This document shows, piece by piece, positions 1-8,428 of a stretch of 64,000 nt of DNA (the first letter of the stretch is position 1; every line of letters starts with the position of its first letter). Position numbers and translations under genes: made by a program. The stretch covers positions 32,746 through 96,745 of the forward strand of contig JAEWHR010000243.1 in assembly GCA_023387655.1 (NCBI GenBank). The letters are read 5' to 3'. The notes beneath the pieces are model-generated. The model was not told where the DNA came from. It did not search any database and saw nothing but the letters and a program-made list of their open reading frames with translations. This DNA comes from Bacillota bacterium (GTDB lineage: Bacteria > Bacillota > Clostridia > Lachnospirales > Lachnospiraceae).

Positions 1-1136
1 AAAAATTTAATACCATCAAAGCTTACTGCAGCTAAATTTGTATTTAGCATAGCACGTTCAATCATATCCATATATTCTACCTTAGGTTCGATTCGATACA
101 TTCGATAGGCCCATAAAACCAAACCAACAGAAGCGCAGGTTTCATTATATGCTGTTATATTAGGAAGTTGATATTCATAACCATAGGCTTGATGTGTCTT
201 CTGATCATGAAAGAAATTCCCATAAGGAGAAACTCCATTATATAATGCACCACATCCACCCGTAATGTAAATCTTTTGATTTACCAGGTTGTTCCAAACT
301 TTATGTAATACCTCTAAATATTCTTTTTCACCAGTCTCAGCATAAAGGTCTGCTACACCAGCATACAAATAATTGGCACGTACCGCATGTCCAATAATCT
401 TGTCATGCTCTAATAGAGGTAAGCGATCTTGATTATCATCTGTACCATTTTCCACCTGACTTCGCAACATAACTGCTAGTTTCGCAAGGTTTAGGTATCG
501 TTCTTCCTTCGTGGCACGATACAATTCCAAGAGCCCCATGTAATGGGACGGACAAACCGCGGTTTGCACCCCTTTTCCTTCTGCTGCTTCGTTATACATT
601 GCCTCTAAATAGTCTGCAGCCCTTTCTGCTACTTTAAGAAAGTTCCTTTTTCCTGTTACTTGATAATGAATACTCGCTGTAGTAAACAAATGTCCAAAGT
701 TATATACCTCAAAATCGTTAATATCTTGATTACGACTAATTCCTTTATTTTCTCGCTCTCCAATAATTTGCTTCGTGGAGATATAACCATCTGGTTGCTG
801 TGCCTTTGCAATTAAGGATATATACTCGTCAAGTGACTTAAAAAGTTCCTCATTATTTTCTTCTGCAGCACTACAAATCGCTGCTTCCATCCATTTATAA
901 AAGTCACCATCTCCAAAGACTGTACCATCAAAACTTCCTTCTACTTCTCCTGCACAGATACGAAAATTCTCTACTACATGGCTTATTTCACTTGATTCAA
1001 ACATATGACAAAGATGAGGTATTGTCTTCTTTGAGTTGACTGTTGTTACCTCTTTCCAAAAACCATCGGTCCACCTACCCACACCAAGTGGAAGCGGCTC
1101 AACAACTGTATATTTTGATTTTTTCCAAGTACTCAT
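1..1136 (-). CDS. GH127-family beta-L-arabinofuranosidase (DUF1680), C-terminus cut by window edge
   Basis: Reading leftward from an ATG at 1136 gives about 378 codons open to the window edge, so the C-terminal part is missing. The protein begins MSTWKKSKYTVVEPLPLG and carries the family landmarks GHAVRA, ITGGCG and YNETCAS. In the characterised enzyme HypBA1 the Glu and Cys of the ETC motif bind zinc with a later Cys pair, which lies outside this window. No signal peptide is seen, so it should act in the cytoplasm, removing terminal beta-L-arabinofuranose. The start follows a GGGGGT ribosome site inside the end of the upstream racemase gene, two bases after its stop, so the two are translationally coupled. 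Family assignment is by recognised motifs, not by search. Confidence 0.85.
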   Translation of the reverse strand, partial: MSTWKKSKYTVVEPLPLGVGRWTDGFWKEVTTVNSKKTIPHLCHMFESSEISHVVENFRICAGEVEGSFDGTVFGDGDFYKWMEAAICSAAEENNEELFKSLDEYISLIAKAQQPDGYISTKQIIGERENKGISRNQDINDFEVYNFGHLFTTASIHYQVTGKRNFLKVAERAADYLEAMYNEAAEGKGVQTAVCPSHYMGLLELYRATKEERYLNLAKLAVMLRSQVENGTDDNQDRLPLLEHDKIIGHAVRANYLYAGVADLYAETGEKEYLEVLHKVWNNLVNQKIYITGGCGALYNGVSPYGNFFHDQKTHQAYGYEYQLPNITAYNETCASVGLVLWAYRMYRIEPKVEYMDMIERAMLNTNLAAVSFDGIKF

Positions 1137-1138
1137 TC

Positions 1139-1810
1139 TTAAACTACCCCCTTATCTTCCAGTGCTCTACGTAGAGCAGCTGCACCAAATCTTGGGCTAG
1201 AAACTACTGGTATTCCTACTTCACTATGGATTTTTTCTTCACAATATGCCATAGACCCTTGACATAATAAGATCACGTCAACCTCATCACTTAGTTCTAC
1301 TGCTTTCTTTACCAAAAGTGATTTTAACTCCTCTTCATTTAAGCCAAACGTTCCATCTAGCAATCCGTCAACAATTTCTACATGTTTACCAAGTTCTCTA
1401 GCAACCCTTATTATCGTATTTTTTGTAGGCTCTAAAGTAGTTGATAGGGTTGCCATAACACCTATTTTCTTGCCTAATCTTACAGCTTCTCTACACATAT
1501 CTTCATCAATACGTACAATTGGGACTCCTATGTACTTTGCCATCTCCCTAACACTATCCGCTGTTTCACCCACAGACGAACAAATATTTAAAATTGCCTC
1601 TGCACCATCTCTAACCGCATCAAGAAATAAAGTATAAAGGTCAATTGCAGCTTTTTTTGTTACATAGCCATGATTTCTTACCTCAGTTAGGATGTCTGGA
1701 TTCTGATAACTTAAAATAGTAACCTCCTCCCCCAACTGATGATATACCTCTTTTTCTACCAGTTCAATTAAGTTTTTAGTAGTACTTGTATAAACCAAAC
1801 CAATCTTCAT
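1139..1810 (-). CDS. Asp/Glu/hydantoin racemase-family protein
   Basis: A 223-residue protein with the two-cysteine layout of the aspartate/glutamate/hydantoin racemase superfamily: Cys77 in NICSSVG and Cys183 in LLCQGSM, each at the end of a beta strand and each able to act as the acid/base for proton abstraction at a carbon alpha to a carboxylate. It starts MKIGLVYTSTT, typical of the first strand of the fold. It lies immediately upstream of the GH127 arabinofuranosidase gene and is probably co-transcribed with it, which is an unexpected partner for a sugar hydrolase. The substrate cannot be read from sequence; amino-acid racemase, hydantoin racemase or maleate-isomerase-like activity are all possible. 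Confidence 0.8.
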   Translation of the reverse strand: MKIGLVYTSTTKNLIELVEKEVYHQLGEEVTILSYQNPDILTEVRNHGYVTKKAAIDLYTLFLDAVRDGAEAILNICSSVGETADSVREMAKYIGVPIVRIDEDMCREAVRLGKKIGVMATLSTTLEPTKNTIIRVARELGKHVEIVDGLLDGTFGLNEEELKSLLVKKAVELSDEVDVILLCQGSMAYCEEKIHSEVGIPVVSSPRFGAAALRRALEDKGVV

Positions 1811-1864
1811 ATGTAATCCCCTTTCCTCATAATGTTCAACGTAGGATGTTTAAGTTTGATTTAC

Positions 1865-1893
1865 ATTATAATGCTTGCGAAACAATAAGTAAA
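1865..1893 (-). promoter_or_regulatory. Predicted promoter for the racemase-GH127 pair
   Basis: On the minus strand TTTACT (1893-1888) and a perfect TATAAT (1870-1865) are separated by 17 bases. It lies about 55 bases upstream of the racemase start. The -35 box matches 4 of 6 consensus positions. Confidence 0.6.
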
Positions 1894-1952
1894 TACTACA
1901 TTTTTCACAGTTTTTGAACTTGATTTTCAGTAAGTATTTTTTCTCATTTTCA

Positions 1953-1981
1953 TTGACCAAGCGGTATTTTTTTAATATGAT
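1953..1981 (+). promoter_or_regulatory. Predicted sigma-A promoter of the first GH78 gene
   Basis: TTGACC (1953-1958), a 17-base spacer and TATGAT (1976-1981) form a good vegetative promoter. The start codon at 2034 follows an AGGAGG ribosome site. With the minus-strand promoter at 1865-1893 this makes a compact divergent control region of about 220 bases. Confidence 0.7.
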
Positions 1982-2033
1982 TATCTTATTCAGAAATTGA
2001 ATAAATAACGAATATTTTATTAGGAGGTATCAC

Positions 2034-4694
2034 ATGTTAACCATACAGAATTTACTAATCTCAATGTTACCTAATCCCTCTGGTATCACTGAACTTCCTC
2101 TTATTTCTTATCACATAGAAAGTTCATTATCCGATACCTATCAGACCTCTTATCAGTTACAGATTGCTACGGATGGTGAGTTTCATTCTATTGTTTATGA
2201 TAGTGGCTATGTAAAATCTGAGAATTCTATACACATAACTCCAACAGGGTTTTGCATGGAATCCGCTACGAAATACTATGTCCGTGTTCGTATTACTGAC
2301 AATCATCAAAGAGAAAGTGATTATAGTAAGATAAGCACCTTCCTTACTGGAATATTAAAAGAAGACGATTGGAAGGCTTCTTTTGTAAGTGGAGAAGAGC
2401 TCATAGAAAAAGACGATTCAGGAAGTACAATTATTAGAAAAACTTTTCATGTACATAAAAAAATTAAAGAAGCTTTTGCTTTTACAACAGCCCAAGGTTT
2501 ATACCATTTTTATATGAATGGGCATAAAGTTGGAACAGATGAATTAGCTCCAGGATGGACTTCCTATCATAATCGACTGCTCTATCAAACTCATGATGTT
2601 ACCGATTTGTTGATGCAAGGAGACAATGCTTTCGCTGCTTTTGTTGGTGCAGGTTGGTATAAAGGAAAGATGGGATTTCTCTTAAGAAGAAATAATTATG
2701 GAGAAAGGACTGCATTCTTTGCACAGCTCATTATACGATATGAAGATGGCACTTGTGAGTGGATTGGTACAGATGAAACCTGTGTTACTACACATGGTCC
2801 TGTGAGCTTTTCTGAAATTTATGATGGTGAAATATATGATGCATCTTTAGAGCAGAACGGATTTTCTATGCCGGACTTTAAAGCCATTCATGCTACTCCT
2901 GTTTCCTTAGTTCCAACAGACTATTCTGTTTTAATAGCACAACCAGGAGGGAAGGTAACACGAAAGATAAAGCTTCCAGCCAAACGATTGTTTACAACTC
3001 CAGCTGGTGATACAGTACTTGATTTTGGCCAAAACCTTTCTGGTTATATTGAAACCACATTCCAATCTATACCGGGCGAGGTTTTAAAATTAGAGTGCTT
3101 TGAAACTCTTGATTCCGAAGGAAATTGTTATTTCGATAATTTAAGAACAGCAAAACAATCCTTAACCTATCACTGTGCTAATGACGAATTGGTTACGTAC
3201 CATCCTTATTTTACATTCCAAGGATTTCGTTATGCTAAAGTATCATCATTTCCTGGTCAAAAGCCAGATTTAAGTAATTTTACTGCCTACGCTCTTTATT
3301 CCGATATGGAGCAAACTGGATATTTTACTACCTCAAATCAAGATATTAATCGTCTTTATGAAAATATTTTATGGAGTTTACGTGGTAACTTTGTTGACAT
3401 TCCATCCGATTGTCCACAAAGAGATGAAAGAATGGGTTGGACAGGAGATGCTCAGATTTTCTGTCGTACCGCTTGCTATCTAATGAATACCTATACATTT
3501 TTCTCTAAGTGGTTAAAAGATGTTGCTGCAGATCAGACACCAGATGGCGGCGTTCCTCATGTCGTTCCAGACATTATTACAGGGGTAGATACCGATGACT
3601 GGCTTGTAAGTAATGGTACCCATTCCGCTGCTGCCTGGGGTGACGTTGCAGTCATTAATCCTTATACACTTTACTTGATGTATGGAGATACAAGAATTTT
3701 AAGCGAGCAGTATGACAGTATGAAAGCATGGATTAATTTCATGAGAAATCATTCTAAGGATGGAATATGGACTTATCGTCTCCAGTTCGGAGATTGGGTT
3801 GCACTAGATGCCGAAGAAGGTAGTTATTTTGGGGCAACTCCAACTGACTTTACTTGTACTGCTTTTTATGCCTATAGTACTCTTCTATTTGCAAAAACAG
3901 CTAAAATATTAGGTTTTACTACTGATTATGAAGAGTATAGTAATCTTTATAAAGAAATCGTTACAACCTTTGAGAAAACTTTCTTTACCGAAGAAGGTAA
4001 CCTAACTGTAAATACACAGACAGCTCATATTGTTGCACTTTATTTTGATTTGGTACCATCAAAGTATAAAAAACAAGTTACGGATTCCCTTTTAAAACTC
4101 CTTAAAGAAAACAATGGGCATCTTGTAACTGGATTTATTGGTACTCCATATTTTTGTCATGCTCTAAGCCAGAATGGACATACCAAGGAAGCCTATGAGT
4201 TATTACTAAAAGATGATTTCCCATCATGGCTCTACCAAGTAAAAATGGGGGCAACTACAATTTGGGAGCACTGGGATGGATTAAAACCAGATGGTACTAT
4301 GTGGAGCCCTGATATGAACTCCTTCAATCATTATGCTTATGGAGCAATTGGTGAGTGGCTATTCCGCGTTGTTGCAGGAATTGAATTCGATGAATCTGCA
4401 CCTGGTGGAAAACATATGATTTTGTATCCTCATTACGGTGGTAATCTAACTAAGGTGGATGCTTCTTATCTAAGTGTTTATGGTAAAGTATCTTGCACTT
4501 ATATTAAGGATAGAAATAAGGTGACTCTAAGCGTCACTGTGCCAGCAAATACTACAGCAACTGTGTGTCTTGATGGAGCACAAGAGATTCTTAACGCTCC
4601 TAATAATATTTCCTTCCTTAAGGATTCCAACTGTTTAAAAACAACAATTGGCTCTGGTGATTATACCTTTGAATTTTTAACATTGTCTGAGTAA
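2034..4694 (+). CDS. GH78 alpha-L-rhamnosidase
   Basis: An 886-residue protein with the full GH78 layout: N-terminal beta-sandwich modules (about residues 1-300), a concanavalin-like domain, the (alpha/alpha)6 catalytic barrel (about 430-790) and a C-terminal beta domain. The catalytic signature DCPQRDERMGWTGD starts near residue 459 and holds the acidic residues conserved in the family. The late WEHWDG motif supplies the further conserved Glu. There is no signal peptide, so the enzyme should hydrolyse terminal alpha-L-rhamnose from imported oligosaccharides. It is strongest in similarity to the bacterial rhamnosidase family as a whole; linkage specificity is not readable. A 19-bp tandem array begins just after its stop codon, and the BKACE gene follows on the same strand. 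Confidence 0.92.
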   Translation: MLTIQNLLISMLPNPSGITELPLISYHIESSLSDTYQTSYQLQIATDGEFHSIVYDSGYVKSENSIHITPTGFCMESATKYYVRVRITDNHQRESDYSKISTFLTGILKEDDWKASFVSGEELIEKDDSGSTIIRKTFHVHKKIKEAFAFTTAQGLYHFYMNGHKVGTDELAPGWTSYHNRLLYQTHDVTDLLMQGDNAFAAFVGAGWYKGKMGFLLRRNNYGERTAFFAQLIIRYEDGTCEWIGTDETCVTTHGPVSFSEIYDGEIYDASLEQNGFSMPDFKAIHATPVSLVPTDYSVLIAQPGGKVTRKIKLPAKRLFTTPAGDTVLDFGQNLSGYIETTFQSIPGEVLKLECFETLDSEGNCYFDNLRTAKQSLTYHCANDELVTYHPYFTFQGFRYAKVSSFPGQKPDLSNFTAYALYSDMEQTGYFTTSNQDINRLYENILWSLRGNFVDIPSDCPQRDERMGWTGDAQIFCRTACYLMNTYTFFSKWLKDVAADQTPDGGVPHVVPDIITGVDTDDWLVSNGTHSAAAWGDVAVINPYTLYLMYGDTRILSEQYDSMKAWINFMRNHSKDGIWTYRLQFGDWVALDAEEGSYFGATPTDFTCTAFYAYSTLLFAKTAKILGFTTDYEEYSNLYKEIVTTFEKTFFTEEGNLTVNTQTAHIVALYFDLVPSKYKKQVTDSLLKLLKENNGHLVTGFIGTPYFCHALSQNGHTKEAYELLLKDDFPSWLYQVKMGATTIWEHWDGLKPDGTMWSPDMNSFNHYAYGAIGEWLFRVVAGIEFDESAPGGKHMILYPHYGGNLTKVDASYLSVYGKVSCTYIKDRNKVTLSVTVPANTTATVCLDGAQEILNAPNNISFLKDSNCLKTTIGSGDYTFEFLTLSE

Positions 4695-4697
4695 ATA

Positions 4698-4925
4698 AAG
4701 GTATGTAGTGTCCTATGATAAACATAATGTTATAGGATAAGCGTGGTGTTCTAGAATAAGTGTGGTGTCCAAGGATAAGCATAGTGTTCATGACTAAACA
4801 TGCTGTTCTAGAATAAGCATAGTGCTCATGACTAAACATGTTGTTCTAGAATAAGCATAGTGCTCTAGAATTATTGTACCGTCCAAGGATACACGTACTG
4901 TTAAAGGATAAGCATGGTGTTCAAT
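4698..4925 (+). repeat. Array of twelve 19-bp degenerate direct repeats
   Basis: Twelve consecutive 19-base units (4698-4716, 4717-4735, and so on to 4907-4925) fill almost the whole gap between the GH78 and BKACE genes with no spacers. A typical unit is GATAAGCATAGTGTTCTAG; copies differ by several substitutions, but the period stays exactly 19. The array starts three bases after the GH78 stop codon. A reverse-strand open frame of 73 codons here is a by-product of the repeat, not a gene. Confidence 0.9.
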
Positions 4926-4951
4926 AGGAAACAAGAACAGAAAGGAAATAT

Positions 4952-5755
4952 ATGAAGAAAATAATTATTTCACTAGCTCCAGTTGCTGCTGGTACTTCAA
5001 TTGATCTGGCAACTTTGGTTGATGATGTGAAAAAAAGTGTAGAGTTAGGTGCCTCCATGTGTCACCTTCATTGCCGCCGTCCAGATGGTACTTTAACCCC
5101 AGATATCACTTTTTTCACAGAGTGCTTTGATAAAATACGAAACGAAACCGATGTTATCGTACAGGCCTCAACAGGTGGCGTGTCTAATATGACAATAGAG
5201 GAACGTTGTTATCCACTCAATTACGATAAGGTGGAAACAGCTTCTTTAAATGGTGGAACTACCAATCTTGGTGATTCCATCTACATTAACACCTTTGATG
5301 ATATCGCATATTGTGCAGATATGGTTTATGAAAAAAATATCCTACCTGAAATAGAAGTATTTGATATTGGTATGATAAATAACATACAGCTTACTGCAAA
5401 ATCGCACCCGTTTAAAGATCCAATTTTATTAAATCTTGTTTTCGGGCACAAAGGAGGTATGCAACCAAACATCGATAGTCTGATTGCATTTCGTTCTATG
5501 GTTCCACAGAATATGTTATGGGGAGTTACCCATTATGGACGTGATAACTGGGATTTTCTCTCTGCTGCTATTGCTATGGGAGCCTCTGTTGTCCGCATTG
5601 GATTTGAAGACAGTAATTATATCTCAGAAACTGAAAAAGCAGTTTATAATCATCAGTTAATAAAAAGGCTGGTTTCACTTATCGAAAGCATGGGGTATGC
5701 TCCAGCTACCGTTACCGAAGCTAGAAATATATTAAAACTTAAACAAGTTAATTAG
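4952..5755 (+). CDS. BKACE family (DUF849) beta-keto acid cleavage enzyme
   Basis: A 267-residue TIM-barrel protein. The HxH zinc motif is visible in CHLHCRRPDG (His38, His40), and the family's late motif with a metal-ligand Glu appears as VRIGFEDSNY. Members condense a beta-keto acid with acetyl-CoA, giving acetoacetate and a new CoA ester; the best-known example acts on 3-keto-5-aminohexanoate in lysine fermentation. Here no lysine-fermentation genes are near; the gene sits in a glycan-degradation locus downstream of a rhamnosidase, so its substrate is unknown. It is slightly shorter than the usual 270-310 residues. A GAAAGGAA ribosome site precedes the ATG. Family is clear; role is inference only. 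Confidence 0.85.
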   Translation: MKKIIISLAPVAAGTSIDLATLVDDVKKSVELGASMCHLHCRRPDGTLTPDITFFTECFDKIRNETDVIVQASTGGVSNMTIEERCYPLNYDKVETASLNGGTTNLGDSIYINTFDDIAYCADMVYEKNILPEIEVFDIGMINNIQLTAKSHPFKDPILLNLVFGHKGGMQPNIDSLIAFRSMVPQNMLWGVTHYGRDNWDFLSAAIAMGASVVRIGFEDSNYISETEKAVYNHQLIKRLVSLIESMGYAPATVTEARNILKLKQVN

Positions 5756-5936
5756 TAAGTGATCTCTTGATGTAAATTAAATAATTAATTAATTGATTAA
5801 TTATTAAGTACTCTCTTCATGTAAACTAAAAATCATTAAGTGCTTTCTTGACTGAAACAAAAAAACATTGAGCGCTCTTTATGTTATAAACCAAAAAATC
5901 ATTAAGTGTTCAATTGTTATAAACAAAAAATTCAAG
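5748..5936 (+). repeat. About five degenerate 31-40 bp repeats anchored on the BKACE stop codon
   Basis: Successive copies read roughly CATTAAGTGCTCTCTT followed by an AT-rich tail ending in TAAACNAAAAAAT. Copies can be recognised near 5755, 5812, 5836, 5867 and 5901. The first copy is the 3' end of the BKACE gene itself (AATTAGTAAGTGATCTCTTG). Unit length drifts, so this is an old or actively decaying array. Confidence 0.7.
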
Positions 5937-5950
5937 CTTCCATGTTATAT

Positions 5951-6005
5951 AAAATAGCCACCATATCTACGTAAATTTATGTAGTGATATGGTGGCTATT
6001 TTTTA
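5951..6005. terminator. Strong, probably bidirectional rho-independent terminator
   Basis: AAAATAGCCACCATATC and its exact complement GATATGGTGGCTATTTT form a 17-bp stem, extended by a nearly palindromic inner segment around TACGTAAATTTATGTA. It has T runs on the right and A runs on the left. It lies between the convergent BKACE (+) and GH42 (-) genes and can stop transcription from both sides. Confidence 0.85.
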
Positions 6006-6056
6006 TTTTATTACTTACCTTGATTAATTCTAATATTATTTTTCTTAAGTACACCA

Positions 6057-6248
6057 ATGTACTTTTCTCTGATACTTTAATATTCTTTACTGGATTTACT
6101 CCGATATTCTTTACCAGATTTACTCCAATATACTTTATCAGATTTACTCCAATATTCTTTATCAGATTTACTCCAATATTCTTTACTGGATTTACTCCAA
6201 TATTCTTTACCAGATTTACTCCAATATTACCTTTCTTTGATTTACTGG
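6057..6248 (+). repeat. 24-bp tandem repeat array downstream of GH42
   Basis: Six near-identical 24-base units (6081-6104, 6105-6128, 6129-6152, 6153-6176, 6177-6200, 6201-6224), of the type TATTCTTTACTGGATTTACT plus four bases, are flanked by a decayed unit on each side. Variation is concentrated at one internal triplet (CTGG, CCAG, TCAG). Because 24 is a multiple of three, the plus strand has an open frame encoding an eight-residue repeat, but that frame starts inside the terminator and has no ribosome site, so it is not called as a gene. Confidence 0.92.
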
Positions 6249-6265
6249 CAACTTTATCTTATCTA

Positions 6266-8287
6266 TTACTGATTCATTTTAGCAACAATAACGTCGCCTC
6301 CTGCAATCTTTACCTTTCCGCTTATTGGTTTGTTGGTAATAAAGTCAACACCTGTTTCATCACCAAAATCAACCCAAGCCTCTTCTGGGTTATGATTCAC
6401 AGCAAAGATGACACTTGCCTTCTTCGAAACACGATTCGTTACCTCCACCCCTGGTGTAGCAATTAATCTAGGTTTTACGGTTGAATTCTCACAGATTTTT
6501 TCCACAAGTTCTTCTAAAAATGCGTGCTCAGGTTGAGTTCCAATGTAATATGTAATGCCATCCCCGTAGCTATTTTTTGTGACACACGCACTTCCAGCAT
6601 AATAATCCTCTTGGTACTCAGCAACTGTCTCTGCTCCACGAGTATGTATCACATCACATAGAAAATTACAGGAATAACTTTTTTGTTTCCATACTTTCTT
6701 GTGATCACTTACGATTTCCATATGGTTTTGTTCTTCTGGGAATAATGCATCTACCTCTTCCACCCATATACCAAGGATATCTCTTAGTTTTCCAGGATAT
6801 TCACCAAAGACGCATCGATCATTTTCATCTGTTAATCCACTCATGGTTGTCGCAATAAAGGTACCACCATCTTTAACAAACTGTTCTATACGCTCTGCTA
6901 CTCCTTCTTTTATCATATATAGCATTGGTGCTACCACAATTTTATAATCGTTTAATTGTTGTTCTACACTAATGATATCAACAGGAATGTTCTTTTCGTA
7001 AAATGGACGGTAATACTTAGAGACGGTATCTAAATAATTCATATCCTTACTTGGACCACTAGAAAGTTCAAGAGCCCACCAATTATTCCAATCAAAAAGA
7101 ATCGCTACCTCTGACTTTATTCTACCTTGAATAAAGCTATCTCCCATCAACTTTAGTTCATTTCCAATCTGGCTGCATTCACGAAAAACTCGGGTATTTT
7201 CATGCCCTGCATGGGAGATAATCGCTCCATGGAACTTTTCCTGGCCTCCAATAGATTGTCGCATCTGGAAAAACATACAGGTATCAGAACCATGAGCCAT
7301 CGCCTGATAGCTAAGTCTGCGAACTTCACCAGGACGTTTCAGCTTATTATATGGTTGCCAATTTTGTTGATTTGGAGACTGCTCTGTCATCATATAAGAA
7401 TCTCCATTTTTTAAGCCACGTACAATATCATGTTTCATCGCAACAAAATAAGCTGGATCCTTTGGTCCTGGATAGTTATCCCACCCTGCAACATCCATAT
7501 GCTTCAACATTTCATGCTGATCGAGTTTTTTAATATATCCTGACATATTTGTAGAAACTGGTATGTCTGGTGTATATTTCTTTAATACTTTATATTCATT
7601 GTCAAAACACTCCGCGGTGGAATGTGTTACAAATCTCATGTAGTCAAGTTGAATCGCTGGGTTAAAACGATAGTCATCATTTAGCTCTGATGGCAACCTT
7701 ACTTCATCAAAATCATATACAATTCTTCCCCAAAATCTAGTATTCCAACGATTATTTAATTCTTCAATAGAACCATAACGATCTTTTAACCATAAACGAA
7801 ACTTAGCTTCGCAGGTAGGACAATAGCAGTATGTACCATATTCATTTGCTACGTGCCAAACAGCTAGTGATGGGTGTTTTCCATAGCGTATTGCCATCGC
7901 TTCTGCGATAGCTGCTGCTCTCTCACGATATTTTTCACTATTAACGCAGAAAAATACTCGCATTCCATGGGTACGTTTCCGCCCTGCAATATCTACCGGT
8001 AACACCTCTGGATATTTTGTAGAAAGCCATGCTGGCTGGGCTGTCGTCGGTGTTGCAAGATTTACATAAATCCCATTCTCCCACAGTTTATCAAGAAGCT
8101 TATCTAACCATCCAAAATCGTATTCTCCCTCTTTTGGCTCTAACTTAGCCCATGAAAATACCGGTAGCGTTACCATATTAATGCCTGCTTCTTTAAATAA
8201 TCTAATATCCTCATCAATTGTTGCATCATCCCATTGATCAGGATTATAATCTCCTCCAAAATATACCCTGTCAGCTTTCTTTAACAT
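6266..8287 (-). CDS. GH42 beta-galactosidase
   Basis: A 673-residue GH42 enzyme. The TIM barrel starts GGDYNPDQWDD; the acid/base is Glu149 in WHVANEYG and the nucleophile is Glu302 in MMTEQSPNQQNW. Cys114, Cys154, Cys156 and Cys159 form the zinc cluster seen in many GH42 proteins. The barrel is followed by the trimerisation domain (about 390-600) and a small C-terminal beta domain. No signal peptide: intracellular release of terminal beta-D-galactose (or alpha-L-arabinopyranose, which some members accept). It is the last gene of the transporter-led minus-strand operon. The GH42 at 26415 is a paralogue, not a duplicate. Confidence 0.92.
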   Translation of the reverse strand: MLKKADRVYFGGDYNPDQWDDATIDEDIRLFKEAGINMVTLPVFSWAKLEPKEGEYDFGWLDKLLDKLWENGIYVNLATPTTAQPAWLSTKYPEVLPVDIAGRKRTHGMRVFFCVNSEKYRERAAAIAEAMAIRYGKHPSLAVWHVANEYGTYCYCPTCEAKFRLWLKDRYGSIEELNNRWNTRFWGRIVYDFDEVRLPSELNDDYRFNPAIQLDYMRFVTHSTAECFDNEYKVLKKYTPDIPVSTNMSGYIKKLDQHEMLKHMDVAGWDNYPGPKDPAYFVAMKHDIVRGLKNGDSYMMTEQSPNQQNWQPYNKLKRPGEVRRLSYQAMAHGSDTCMFFQMRQSIGGQEKFHGAIISHAGHENTRVFRECSQIGNELKLMGDSFIQGRIKSEVAILFDWNNWWALELSSGPSKDMNYLDTVSKYYRPFYEKNIPVDIISVEQQLNDYKIVVAPMLYMIKEGVAERIEQFVKDGGTFIATTMSGLTDENDRCVFGEYPGKLRDILGIWVEEVDALFPEEQNHMEIVSDHKKVWKQKSYSCNFLCDVIHTRGAETVAEYQEDYYAGSACVTKNSYGDGITYYIGTQPEHAFLEELVEKICENSTVKPRLIATPGVEVTNRVSKKASVIFAVNHNPEEAWVDFGDETGVDFITNKPISGKVKIAGGDVIVAKMNQ

Positions 8288-8428
8288 GAAACTCCTCCAC
8301 TCTTTTCTTTTTTCTGATTGTTCTTTATTCTAATCTTTCTTTTCCTGCCCCTTCTTTTCCCTTTCTCTTATCTATATGTAGAGATTGACTATCAAGGAAT
8401 CTAGGTACAGTATTTTTATATAACCGAT

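Noticed and set aside
1861..1895. cre site in the racemase-GH78 divergent region (ATGCTTGCGAAACAAT)
   Set aside because: It has the central CG, but four of the defined positions mismatch the CcpA consensus in either orientation.
4618..4839. Minus-strand open frame of 73 codons
   Set aside because: It is a translation of the 19-bp repeat array and overlaps the end of the GH78 gene.
4698..6248. Possible CRISPR array
   Set aside because: Repeats are directly adjacent without unique spacers, the units are short and degenerate, and there are no cas genes in the window.
5984..6466. Plus-strand open frame with an eight-residue repeat (FFTRFTPI type)
   Set aside because: It starts with GTG inside a terminator hairpin, has no ribosome site, is produced by the 24-bp repeat and overlaps the GH42 gene antisense.
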